Below are positions 16,472 to 24,142 of a DNA stretch of 64,000 bases, piece after piece (the first letter of the stretch is position 1; every line of letters begins with the position of its first letter). The position numbers and the translations under genes are program-made. The notes below the pieces were generated by a model. It made no database searches. It had not been told where the DNA came from and saw only the letters and a program-made list of their open reading frames with translations. The DNA comes from Ningiella ruwaisensis (GTDB lineage Bacteria; Pseudomonadota; Gammaproteobacteria; Enterobacterales; Alteromonadaceae), in the NCBI RefSeq assembly GCF_004798935.1, contig NZ_RAHT01000007.1, forward strand, positions 1 through 64,000. The letters are read 5' to 3'.

Positions 16472-18097
16472 ATGGAATTTTTACTGCTTTTTATTGCCTT
16501 TTTATGTGGTTTTGCCTGCAAATATCTGAGCCTGCCACCTTTAGTGGGCTATCTTATTGCTGGCTTTGTTTTAAACGGCTTAGGCTTTACGATAAGCCCC
16601 AATCTTGAAACCATTGCCAACCTCGGCATCACGGTAATGCTCTTTACCATCGGTTTAAAACTCAATGTGAAAGACCTCATTAAGCGCGAAATCTGGTTTG
16701 GCTCTGTTGCACATGCAAGTGTTTGGGTGCTCATTTGCGCGGGCTTTTTGTTTTTATTGTCGCTGACACCTCTTGCTTATGTCAGCGGCTTGTCGCTTGC
16801 GCAGCTAGCCTTAATTGGCTTTGCTTTTAGTTTTAGCTCTACGGTATGCGTTGTTAAAATTCTGGAAGAAAGCGGCGAGAGTCGCACTCGTCACGGCAAG
16901 GTGGCCATCGGCATTCTTATCATGCAGGATATTTTTGCAGTATTGTTTATGGTGCTCGCTACAGGAAAGGCTCCTTCAATCTACGCACTTGGCCTTTTTG
17001 CGCTTATTCCCCTCGCCCCCTTATTAAAACGTTTACTGTATGAAGCCGGGCATGGGGAGTTGTTACCCTTGTGCGGCTTCGTATTTGCCTTGGGAGGCTA
17101 TCATTTATTTGAACTTGTTGGCATCAAAGGCGATTTAGGCGCGCTGATTTTTGGTATTTTATTGGCGGGTACGCCAAAAGCCATTGAGCTATCCAAATCA
17201 TTACTCAGTTTTAAAGATATATTTTTAATTGGTTTTTTCCTTTCAATTGGATTAACGGCATTACCAACGCTCGAAATGACCTTCATTGCATTGGTTATCA
17301 CTTTGCTCTTGCCCGTTAAATTTCTTCTGTTTTTTGCTTTATTTACGCAACTCAGACTTCGTGCCCGCACCTCCTATCTGGCAAGTTTGGTGATGGGTAA
17401 TTATAGCGAGTTTGGACTTATTGTTGCCGCCGTTTCAGTTTCTTTGGGATTAATGAGCCAAAGCTGGCTAGTTATCATCGCGATGAGTGTGTCGTTTTCG
17501 TTTGTGATTTCAAGTGTGCTCTACAAGAACTCCCACAATCATTATCGACGTATGAAGCGTCCTTTGCGCAAGTTTCAAAAACCTCATGCGCTACCTGAAG
17601 ATGTATATCCTGACTTTAACGACGTTGATGTTTTGGTTATCGGCATGGGCCGTGTTGGAAAAGGCGCGTTTCATGCGCTTTCAAAAGTACTTGGAAGTGC
17701 GGTTTGCGGTATGGATGCTGATGAAGAAAAAATCAAACGGCTGACGGATGAGGGACACAACGCCATTGTAGGTGATGGTGAGAACATCGATTTGTGGGAA
17801 AATTTGGACATTTCATCCCTGAAGCTGGTTCTGTTGGCCCTACCCTCAATTGAAGATTCGTCAAACATTACCCGACAATTGCGCAATGCGAAGTTTGATG
17901 GCAAAGTGGTCGCCATAGCGCGCTACGAAGATGAGGTGCAACCTTTGCTGGATCAGGGTGTGGATCAGGTATTTAACTTTTTCACCGATGCGGGTTTAGG
18001 TTTTGCTGAAGAAAGCCTGGCAATTTTAGAGCACGGTAATTTGGAAGATGTGCAGCTTGATCAGGAAAAAGAACTTAAACATGCCTATACTGACTAG
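16472..18097 (+). CDS. KefB/YbaL-like cation:proton antiporter with TrkA-N domain
   Basis: The 541-residue protein has a 12-helix CPA2 exchanger domain (residues 1-370, including PPLVGYLIAGF, the TM5 region around FSSTVCVVKILEE and a NYSEFGLI segment) followed by a cytoplasmic RCK/TrkA-N NAD-binding domain (about 390-530, VLVIGMGRVGKGAF). It probably exchanges K+ or Na+ for protons under control of the nucleotide domain. The ATG at 16472 places the first helix at the N-terminus as in relatives; a TTG at 16436 would add 12 residues. The typical KefB glutathione-gating signature could not be confirmed, so a symbol is not given. Confidence 0.8.
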   Translation: MEFLLLFIAFLCGFACKYLSLPPLVGYLIAGFVLNGLGFTISPNLETIANLGITVMLFTIGLKLNVKDLIKREIWFGSVAHASVWVLICAGFLFLLSLTPLAYVSGLSLAQLALIGFAFSFSSTVCVVKILEESGESRTRHGKVAIGILIMQDIFAVLFMVLATGKAPSIYALGLFALIPLAPLLKRLLYEAGHGELLPLCGFVFALGGYHLFELVGIKGDLGALIFGILLAGTPKAIELSKSLLSFKDIFLIGFFLSIGLTALPTLEMTFIALVITLLLPVKFLLFFALFTQLRLRARTSYLASLVMGNYSEFGLIVAAVSVSLGLMSQSWLVIIAMSVSFSFVISSVLYKNSHNHYRRMKRPLRKFQKPHALPEDVYPDFNDVDVLVIGMGRVGKGAFHALSKVLGSAVCGMDADEEKIKRLTDEGHNAIVGDGENIDLWENLDISSLKLVLLALPSIEDSSNITRQLRNAKFDGKVVAIARYEDEVQPLLDQGVDQVFNFFTDAGLGFAEESLAILEHGNLEDVQLDQEKELKHAYTD

Positions 18098-18185
18098 GGC
18101 ATGTAACAAAGAGCGGTGAACACATAGAGCGCACAAAACTCATACAGCAAAAATCAACACGCCCTAACCTAAATCGCATCCTAAA

Positions 18186-18200
18186 TGAGAATGATTATAT
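18186..18200. promoter_or_regulatory. Candidate Fur box upstream of bacterioferritin genes
   Basis: TGAGAATGATTATAT matches the 7-1-7 Fur consensus TGATAAT-n-ATTATCA at 11 of 14 defined positions. It lies about 100 bp upstream of the first bacterioferritin start. Iron-dependent control of iron storage genes is biologically expected, but the site is predicted by eye only. Confidence 0.45.
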
Positions 18201-18301
18201 TTAGTAAATAATTGAAATTAAACAATATTTTTTGATCTATCTCAATTATTTGCTACACTCAGCACTTGAATAAGTGTGGACACCAGAAAAAGGGGCAATT
18301 T

Positions 18302-18772
18302 ATGCAAGGCGTTCCAGCGGTGGTAAAAGCGCTCAACGAGATGTTGACAGTTGAACTTACCTCCATCAACCAATATTTTTTGCACGCAAGGATGCATAAA
18401 AATTGGGGTTTAAAAAAATTAAACGATGCAGCTTACAAAAAATCGATACTCGATATGAAACAAGCGGATCGTCTTATCGAACGGATTTTGTTTTTAGAAG
18501 GTTTGCCGAACTTGCAGGCATTAGGAAAATTGTATATCGGGGAAGATACACCAGAATGTTTAAAATGCGATATGACATTCGAACAATCTCAACTACCCCA
18601 ATTAAAGCAAACTATTGCCTTATGTGAGTCTAATCAGGATTATGTCAGCCGTGATCTCTTATCCAAGATACTTGAGGAAGAAGAAGAATATTTAGACTGG
18701 CTTGAAACGCAAGTTCTTCAAATTGAACAAATGGGCCTTGAGAATTATCTCCAGGCGCAGGTTGACGAATAA
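18302..18772 (+). CDS. bfr: bacterioferritin, haem-binding subunit lacking ferroxidase ligands
   Basis: The 156-residue four-helix protein matches E. coli Bfr closely in length and sequence ([27 protein letters not shown]). Compared with E. coli numbering it keeps the haem ligand Met52 and Glu18, but the ferroxidase residues are altered: E51 is Asp, H54 is Gln and H130 is Tyr. It therefore probably binds haem without making a complete diiron site. The ATG at 18302 follows an AGGGG site. A second bacterioferritin starts 16 bp downstream with the opposite residue pattern, so the products likely co-assemble into a 24-mer. Confidence 0.9.
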   Translation: MQGVPAVVKALNEMLTVELTSINQYFLHARMHKNWGLKKLNDAAYKKSILDMKQADRLIERILFLEGLPNLQALGKLYIGEDTPECLKCDMTFEQSQLPQLKQTIALCESNQDYVSRDLLSKILEEEEEYLDWLETQVLQIEQMGLENYLQAQVDE

Positions 18773-18787
18773 AACGGGAGTAAAATC

Positions 18788-19255
18788 ATGCAAGGTAAAG
18801 AAAAAGTAATTGCAGGATTAAATAGCCTCTTAGGCTACGAACTCGCCGCAATGGATCAGTACTTTATCCATTCGCAAATGTATTTGGACTGGGGCTTAAA
18901 TAAGCTTTATGAACGGATAGACCATGAGTTTGATGACGAGCGCGGCCATGCAACCAAGCTAATTGAGCGCATGCTGTTTTTAGGCGGAACACCTGATATG
19001 GTGACCCGTACTGGCTTGAAAATCGGGTCTGATGTAAAAGAAATGCTCGAAAGCGATCTACGTGTTGAATACGAGGTGGCAGCCAAACTTAAAGAAGTAA
19101 TTGCCATTTGTGAAGAAGAACACGACTTTGTTAGCCGCGATATGCTTATCGTGCTACTGGACGACACCGAAATGGACCATGCCCACTGGCTTGAACAGCA
19201 GCTTGGTTTAATCAAACGTTTGGGCTTGCAAAATTACCTACAGTCGCAAATGTAG
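18788..19255 (+). CDS. bfr: bacterioferritin, ferroxidase subunit
   Basis: The 155-residue protein is a second bacterioferritin with the diiron ligands present: Glu18, E51 and H54 in DDERGHA, Glu94 in the third helix and E127/H130 in TEMDHAHW. The haem ligand position 52 is Arg, so haem binding at the dimer interface is not expected from this chain. It oxidises Fe(II) and stores Fe(III) in the protein shell. It is co-transcribed with the haem-binding bfr upstream (16-bp gap, Shine-Dalgarno GGGAG). Heteromeric Bfr pairs of this kind are known in Pseudomonas and Neisseria. Confidence 0.9.
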   Translation: MQGKEKVIAGLNSLLGYELAAMDQYFIHSQMYLDWGLNKLYERIDHEFDDERGHATKLIERMLFLGGTPDMVTRTGLKIGSDVKEMLESDLRVEYEVAAKLKEVIAICEEEHDFVSRDMLIVLLDDTEMDHAHWLEQQLGLIKRLGLQNYLQSQM

Positions 19256-19266
19256 CATAAACCATA

Positions 19267-19331
19267 GTCATCCCGGCCCTGAGGCGGGAACTCCAAAGTC
19301 ATCGTCATCCCGGCCTTGAGCCGGGAACTCC
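19267..19331 (+). repeat. Two GC-rich 28-bp hairpin repeats
   Basis: Copies at 19267-19294 and 19304-19331 share the pattern GTCAT, CCCGGC arm, five-base loop CTTGA (CCTGA in copy 1), GCCGGG arm, AACTCC. The first copy has one arm change. They lie directly after the second bfr stop and may also act as transcription-stopping hairpins, although no T-run follows. They share their frame with the AT-stem array beside them. Confidence 0.8.
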
Positions 19332-19355
19332 TAAATACAATAACTGAAGCAGGAT

Positions 19356-19653
19356 ATTGCAAATCAAGTTTGCAATGACGAGGGTTGTTGGGAGATTGCA
19401 AATCAAGTTTGCAATGACGAGGGTTGTTGGGAGATTGCAAATCAAGTTTGCAATGACGAGGGTTGTTGGGATATTGCAAATCAAGTTTGCAATGACGGGG
19501 CTTGTTGGGAGATTGCAAATCAAGTTTGCAATGACGGGGCTTGTTGGGAGATTGCAAATCAAGCTTGCAATGACGAGGCTTGTTGGGAGATTGCAAATCA
19601 AGTTTGCAATGACGAGGCTTGTTGGGAGATTGCAAATCAAGTTTGCAATGACG
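19356..19653 (-). repeat. Array of eight 39-bp tandem units with AT-stem hairpins
   Basis: Units start at 19356, 19395, 19434, 19473, 19512, 19551, 19590 and 19629, so the period is exactly 39 bp. Each has an inverted repeat ATTGCAAA...TTTGCAAT around a five-base centre, then a GACG(A/G)GG(G/C)TTGTTGGGA linker. Read on the minus strand each unit begins GTCAT, has loop CTTGA and ends CTCC, the same frame as the GC-stem 28-bp repeats. Units differ by single bases; unit 7 has an AAGCTTGC variant. The array ends two bases before the stop of the next minus-strand gene. There are no variable spacers, so it is not a CRISPR. Confidence 0.95.
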
Positions 19654-19654
19654 T

Positions 19655-20104
19655 CTAGTTTAAATACGTATAAAAATCAAAACTTGCGCGATGTCGCTCG
19701 CTGCTTTCGATATGCTCAAGCTCAACAAACAAGCGCCACTGCATCTCTTGCAAATTACAGCTACCTAGAAACGTCACGCCGCGATTTTTTGAATTCGCGT
19801 CCTCAAACATTACGGGCGTCTTGCCCATATACATGTTGATGCCCTCAATCCATGCTTTATCAATGTGATAATTGGGTGGCATATCAAACTCGAGTAACAA
19901 TTCCTCCTCGGCAACAGGTGTTTGTAAAAATCGAACGCTCAAATATTGTTCACCTAATGACACATTGCATGCGCTATTCGTTAAATTACATTCAGCTTCG
20001 TTATTTAACGAAGTGTTAACATAACCAAGATATATGCCAAAAATTAGCATGCAGAGCAGTAAAATGGTCGTAAAAACTTGCCAATGACTCAGTGATTTTT
20101 TCAC
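19655..20104 (-). CDS. membrane-anchored protein of unknown function, divergent from ccoN
   Basis: The 149-residue protein starts at GTG and has one N-terminal membrane helix (about residues 10-30), followed by a periplasmic domain with three cysteines (C39 and C46 in a short CNLTNSAC loop, one later in GSCNLQEMQW). The fold reads as beta-rich: EEELLLEFDMP, then MYMGKTPVMFED and WRLFVELEH. The gene shares a 214-bp divergent spacer with ccoN and an FNR box centred 34 bp from its start, so oxygen control is possible. A role in cbb3 oxidase assembly is a guess from position; I do not recognise a family. Confidence 0.65.
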   Translation of the reverse strand: MKKSLSHWQVFTTILLLCMLIFGIYLGYVNTSLNNEAECNLTNSACNVSLGEQYLSVRFLQTPVAEEELLLEFDMPPNYHIDKAWIEGINMYMGKTPVMFEDANSKNRGVTFLGSCNLQEMQWRLFVELEHIESSERHRASFDFYTYLN

Positions 20105-20131
20105 AATTTATTAACCGTAAACTTTCCTTTA

Positions 20132-20145
20132 TTGACCAAGATCAA
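20132..20145. promoter_or_regulatory. FNR box in the ccoN divergent promoter region
   Basis: TTGACCAAGATCAA matches the FNR consensus TTGAT-N4-ATCAA with one mismatch. It is centred about 180 bp upstream of the ccoN start and 34 bp upstream of the divergent GTG start. Activation of cbb3 oxidase by Fnr at low oxygen is well established in related bacteria. Its closeness to the divergent gene means binding could repress or activate that gene. Confidence 0.75.
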
Positions 20146-20318
20146 ACACTGGTCGCTTTCTATATCTTTTTGTATTTAAAAACATTAGTATTCTCGCTGA
20201 CTAGTGCCGAGTTTACTTTATCTTATGCGCTCCACTCAACTAGGACCTTAGGTTTCAAAGTGAATTCAACACCAGTTTTATGGGTTCCAATTTATTTCTT
20301 TACACGGAAATTTCAGTT

Positions 20319-21770
20319 ATGAGCGAAACAAGCCAAGTACAACCTGATTATAATTATAAAGTAGTCAGGCAGTTTACAATCATGACGGTGATATGGGGCA
20401 TCATAGGAATGCTGGTAGGTGTATTACTCGCGGCTCAATTGTTCGCGCCTGCACTTAACTTTGACATTCCTTGGCTAACCTACTCCCGTTTACGTCCTCT
20501 TCATACTAACGCCGTTATCTTTGCTTTTGGCGGATGCGCGTTATTTGCCACATCTTACTACATTGTACAGCGTACCTGTCAGGTAAGATTATTCAGCGAT
20601 AAACTTGCCGCCTTTACCTTTTGGGGTTGGCAGGCAGTTATCCTTTCGGCAGTCATTACTTTACCTTTGGGCTTAACCTCATCTAAAGAGTACGCTGAAC
20701 TGGAATGGCCAATTGATATTTTAATTACCCTCGTTTGGGTTGCGTATGCAATCAACTTTTTTGGCACCTTGGTGGTCAGAAAAACCTCGCATATTTATGT
20801 GGCAAACTGGTTCTTGGGTGCCTTTATATTAACCGTAGCTGTTTTGCATATCGGAAACAGTATGGCTGTACCTGTTTCAATGTTTAAATCTTATTCGCTT
20901 TATGCGGGTGCGGTTGATGCAATGATGCAGTGGTGGTATGGACACAATGCAGTAGGCTTCTTCCTGACAGCCGGATTTTTGGGAATGATGTATTACTTCG
21001 TACCCAAGCAAGCTGGACGCCCTGTTTATTCATATCGTTTATCGATTGTTCACTTCTGGGCACTTGTTTCCTTGTACATCTGGGCAGGTCCTCACCACTT
21101 GCATTACACTGCTTTACCTGACTGGACGCAGTCTTTAGGTATGGTGATGTCTGTGATCCTGTTTGTACCTTCCTGGGGCGGCATGATCAACGGTATTATG
21201 ACCTTATCTGGTGCATGGCATAAGCTTCGTACCGACCCGATTTTGCGCTTCCTTATCGTATCGTTGAGCTTCTACGGAATGTCTACGTTTGAAGGCCCGA
21301 TGATGGCAATCAAAACGGTAAACGCGCTTTCACACTATACTGACTGGACCGTTGGCCACGTGCACTCTGGTGCGCTAGGTTGGGTTGCGATGGTATCGAT
21401 TGGTTCTATCTACCACCTTGTTCCTATTCTTTTCGGTCAGCCTAAAATGTACAGTATTCGCTTGATAAACGTGCATTTCTGGTTAGCAACGATTGGCGTA
21501 GTGCTATATATCGTCGCAATGTGGATTTCAGGTGTACTTCAAGGTCTTATGTGGCGCGCAATTAACGCCGATGGAACCTTGGCCTATTCTTTTGTTGAAT
21601 CACTTGAAGCGTCAAAACCTTTCTATGTAGTTCGCTTTATTGGTGGTGTGTTTGTTGTGGCTGGTATGCTGATTATGGCTTACAACTGCTATATGACTAT
21701 CCGTGCACCTAAAACCGAAGAAGTTGAAAGTGGCAATGAGCAAACCGAAGCATTAGGAGCCGCTAAATGA
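20319..21770 (+). CDS. ccoN: cbb3-type cytochrome c oxidase subunit I
   Basis: The 483-residue catalytic subunit reduces oxygen to water with haem b, haem b3 and CuB. Twelve membrane helices are visible, with haem/CuB histidines in segments such as [46 protein letters not shown] and [14 protein letters not shown]. The ATG at 20319 (MSETSQ) was preferred to one at 20280, which would add 13 hydrophobic residues outside the family's normal start. ccoN opens the operon ccoNOQP and overlaps ccoO by 4 bases. The enzyme has high oxygen affinity and is used at low oxygen. Confidence 0.95.
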   Translation: MSETSQVQPDYNYKVVRQFTIMTVIWGIIGMLVGVLLAAQLFAPALNFDIPWLTYSRLRPLHTNAVIFAFGGCALFATSYYIVQRTCQVRLFSDKLAAFTFWGWQAVILSAVITLPLGLTSSKEYAELEWPIDILITLVWVAYAINFFGTLVVRKTSHIYVANWFLGAFILTVAVLHIGNSMAVPVSMFKSYSLYAGAVDAMMQWWYGHNAVGFFLTAGFLGMMYYFVPKQAGRPVYSYRLSIVHFWALVSLYIWAGPHHLHYTALPDWTQSLGMVMSVILFVPSWGGMINGIMTLSGAWHKLRTDPILRFLIVSLSFYGMSTFEGPMMAIKTVNALSHYTDWTVGHVHSGALGWVAMVSIGSIYHLVPILFGQPKMYSIRLINVHFWLATIGVVLYIVAMWISGVLQGLMWRAINADGTLAYSFVESLEASKPFYVVRFIGGVFVVAGMLIMAYNCYMTIRAPKTEEVESGNEQTEALGAAK

Positions 21771-22372
21771 AAAATCCACATGAGTTAGTCGAAAAAAACG
21801 TAGGCTTGTTAACGATATTGGTATTAGTTGCTATTAGCTTTGGTGCAATGGCGCAAATTCTGCCGCTGATGTTCCAGCAAAGTGCCCTTGAGCCAGTGAA
21901 AGGTCTACGTCCCTACACGGCCCTGGAACTTGAAGGTCGCGACATTTATATTCGTGAAGGCTGTGTAGGCTGTCATAGTCAAATGATCCGCCCATTTAGA
22001 GCGGAGACGGAACGTTATGGTCATTACTCTGTTTCTGGTGAATCGGTATGGGAGCGTCCCTTCCTGTGGGGTTCTAAAAGAACTGGGCCTGATCTAGCGC
22101 GCGTTGGCGGTCGATATTCTGACGAATGGCACCGTGTACACCTTATTAACCCACGTAACGTGGTACCTGAGTCCAATATGCCTGGTTATCCTTGGTTGGA
22201 GACTAACATTCTCGATGGCGAAGACACTGCCAAGAAAATGGAAGTCAACAAGATGTTGGGTGTGCCTTATACAGAAGAAGATATAGCAGGAGCGAAAGCT
22301 GCCGTTGAGGGTAAAACCGAAATGGAAGCACTGATTGCTTACCTTCAGTCTCTTGGCACTCAGCTTCAATAG
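21767..22372 (+). CDS. ccoO: cbb3 oxidase subunit II, monohaem cytochrome c
   Basis: The 201-residue protein has an N-terminal membrane anchor (about residues 13-35) and a periplasmic cytochrome c domain with one haem c site, C66-V-G-C69-H70. The following [18 protein letters not shown] stretch and the [19 protein letters not shown] segment are typical of CcoO, and methionine in NMPGYPWL is the likely distal haem ligand. It carries electrons from CcoP to CcoN. The start overlaps ccoN (ATGA). Confidence 0.95.
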   Translation: MKNPHELVEKNVGLLTILVLVAISFGAMAQILPLMFQQSALEPVKGLRPYTALELEGRDIYIREGCVGCHSQMIRPFRAETERYGHYSVSGESVWERPFLWGSKRTGPDLARVGGRYSDEWHRVHLINPRNVVPESNMPGYPWLETNILDGEDTAKKMEVNKMLGVPYTEEDIAGAKAAVEGKTEMEALIAYLQSLGTQLQ

Positions 22373-22375
22373 GCC

Positions 22376-22555
22376 ATGATAATGGACCAAGGAACTATCG
22401 GAAGTATTTTTACCGTTATTGTATTTGTTTCTTTTGTAGGTGTTGTCATCTGGGCGTTTAGCAGCCGTAACAAAAAAAAGTTTGATGAAGCTGCCAACCT
22501 CCCTTTTGAAGACGAAGAGAAACATGAATCATCAAAGAAAGATCAGGAGTCATAA
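22376..22555 (+). CDS. ccoQ: cbb3 oxidase small subunit CcoQ
   Basis: This 59-codon gene lies between ccoO and ccoP in the standard position. The product has one membrane helix (IGSIFTVIVFVSFVGVVIWA) and a hydrophilic C-terminal tail ending in acidic/lysine-rich residues with the NLPFEDE motif seen in CcoQ. Two in-frame ATGs, at 22376 and 22382, are possible starts; both give a normal-length CcoQ. It stabilises the oxidase complex and the gap to ccoP is 3 bases. Confidence 0.9.
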   Translation: MIMDQGTIGSIFTVIVFVSFVGVVIWAFSSRNKKKFDEAANLPFEDEEKHESSKKDQES

Positions 22556-22558
22556 GCT

Positions 22559-23512
22559 ATGACTATGTTTTGGACGATATGGATTACTGTTTTAACAATC
22601 GGCACAATTATTGGCTGCTGGTGGTTACTACAGTGGACGCTGGCAAATAAAACCGGCGTTGAAGAAGGCGAATCAATGGGTCATGAATTTGATGGCATTG
22701 AGGAAATAAACAACCAATTACCGCGCTGGTGGACAATGCTGTTTTACATCACCATGGTGTGGGGCGTATTGTACTTAATCGCTTACCCAGGTTTAGGAGG
22801 CTTTAAGGGACTCTTGGGCTGGAAAAGTGCAAACTTGCATGTACTGTCGCTTGAAGAATCTGAGCAGGCACTTCGTGAAGACATTGAGCAAGGTCGTTTT
22901 AACGAATATGCGACGCAAATCAAATTGGCAGAAGAATTATTTGACCCAATTTTTGCTGAGTATGCCAAAGTTCCCGTTGAGCAACTGGCCGAAAATGAAG
23001 AAGCTTTGCAAGTGGGCAAACGCTTGTTTCTTCAAAATTGTGCGCAGTGTCATGGTTCAGATGCCAGAGGCCAAAATGGTGGCTTCCCTAACCTGACTGA
23101 TAACGACTGGTTATACGGCGGTAGCGGTGACAAAATCAAAGAAACGCTTATCAAAGGTCGCATGGGTGCCATGCCAGGTTGGTTAGCGAGCTTTGGTGAG
23201 CAAGGCATTGAAGAAATTGTGGCTTACACCTTAAGTTTAAGCGGTCGCGAAGTAGATACCGCGCTAAAAGAAGCCGGTAAAGCCCGATTTGCAGCCTGCG
23301 CAGCCTGTCACGGTATGGACGGCAAAGGCAACCAAATGCTTGGTGCGCCTAACCTGACCGACAACATCTGGTTGTACGGCGGCAGCGAGCGCGCAGTCAC
23401 TGAAACACTTAATTACGGTCGTAACGGTGTCATGCCTGCGTTTAATAAAACGCTTGGTGAAGACAAAGTTCATGTTGTGGCAGCTTACGTATATAGTCTG
23501 TCGCAAGAATAG
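22559..23512 (+). CDS. ccoP: cbb3 oxidase subunit III, dihaem cytochrome c
   Basis: The 317-residue protein has two N-terminal membrane segments (residues 4-27 and 55-80, with PRWW and the FKG-LLGW region) and two cytochrome c domains with haem sites C161-A-Q-C-H165 and C247-A-A-C-H251. Each is followed by a Met ligand in MGAMPGW and GVMPAFN. It accepts electrons from soluble cytochromes c. A strong terminator follows 42 bp after the stop, so ccoNOQP is a complete operon. Confidence 0.95.
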   Translation: MTMFWTIWITVLTIGTIIGCWWLLQWTLANKTGVEEGESMGHEFDGIEEINNQLPRWWTMLFYITMVWGVLYLIAYPGLGGFKGLLGWKSANLHVLSLEESEQALREDIEQGRFNEYATQIKLAEELFDPIFAEYAKVPVEQLAENEEALQVGKRLFLQNCAQCHGSDARGQNGGFPNLTDNDWLYGGSGDKIKETLIKGRMGAMPGWLASFGEQGIEEIVAYTLSLSGREVDTALKEAGKARFAACAACHGMDGKGNQMLGAPNLTDNIWLYGGSERAVTETLNYGRNGVMPAFNKTLGEDKVHVVAAYVYSLSQE

Positions 23513-23553
23513 TCGCGAATTATGGTGTTGATTAGCAGTTAAATTCGTATGTT

Positions 23554-23580
23554 AAAAGCCTCGTTTTGCGAGGCTTTTTT
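23554..23580 (+). terminator. Rho-independent terminator after ccoP
   Basis: The stem AAAAGCCTCG / CGAGGCTTTT with a short T-rich loop is followed by six T residues. It separates the structural oxidase genes from the assembly genes that follow. Confidence 0.9.
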
Positions 23581-23641
23581 GTGTAAATTCAAGCTATTGT
23601 TCGTAGTAATAATATTCATCAACGTTGTTTTAAGGTAGCAA

Positions 23642-24133
23642 ATGCAAGAACGTGATACTCAGCCTTGGTATAAGCAGTTTTGGCCCTGGTTTTTAATAGC
23701 GATTCCGCTTTCGTCGGTCATTGTTGGTAGCGTGGTTTTTAATTACGCCACTGACGGCACTAACTCGCTAGTTGTTGATGATTACTATAAAGAAGGAAAA
23801 TACATCAATGCCCGCCTGGATAAAATTGAGCAGGCGAAAGCCTTAGGTATTGTTACAGAATTGTCTATTCAAGGTGGTGCGGTCAGCTTACAGTTTATTG
23901 AAGGTGCCCCGCAAACCGGTGAAGCCCTGAAACTGGACTTTTTCCATGTCACTCTGGAAGAAAAGGATTTTGATGTATTGCTTACACGTGATGCAAGCGG
24001 TATTTATCGTGCATCGTTTGATGAAAATATCAAAGGAAAATGGCGCTTACGCCTCATGCCCCTTGATGAAAGCTGGAAGGTGCAAGACACCCTCAATTTA
24101 CCCCAGTCAGCCCCCTTTCGTTTTATTCCCTAG
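23642..24133 (+). CDS. fixH: FixH-family cbb3 oxidase assembly protein
   Basis: The 163-residue membrane protein has one N-terminal helix (WPWFLIAIPLSSVIVGSVV) and then the FixH signature LVVDDYYKEGKYINARLDK. The remaining part is a beta-rich periplasmic domain with GKWRLRLMP. FixH (CcoH-type) proteins act with the copper ATPase to mature the oxidase. It is the first of four assembly genes, 9 bp before ccoI. No ccoG (ferredoxin-like) gene lies between ccoP and this gene, although many cbb3 clusters have one there. Confidence 0.85.
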   Translation: MQERDTQPWYKQFWPWFLIAIPLSSVIVGSVVFNYATDGTNSLVVDDYYKEGKYINARLDKIEQAKALGIVTELSIQGGAVSLQFIEGAPQTGEALKLDFFHVTLEEKDFDVLLTRDASGIYRASFDENIKGKWRLRLMPLDESWKVQDTLNLPQSAPFRFIP

Positions 24134-24142
24134 CAGGCCTGT

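Noticed and set aside
18098-18301. Possible gene in the antiporter-bfr spacer
   Set aside because: No frame longer than a few dozen codons with start signals; the only notable element is the Fur-like site.
19356-19653. CRISPR array
   Set aside because: Repeats are contiguous with a constant linker; there are no unique spacers and no cas genes in the window.
19234-19839. Repetitive open frames through the hairpin array on both strands
   Set aside because: They are 13-residue periodic translations of the 39-bp repeat, open because 39 is a multiple of three, and lack start signals.
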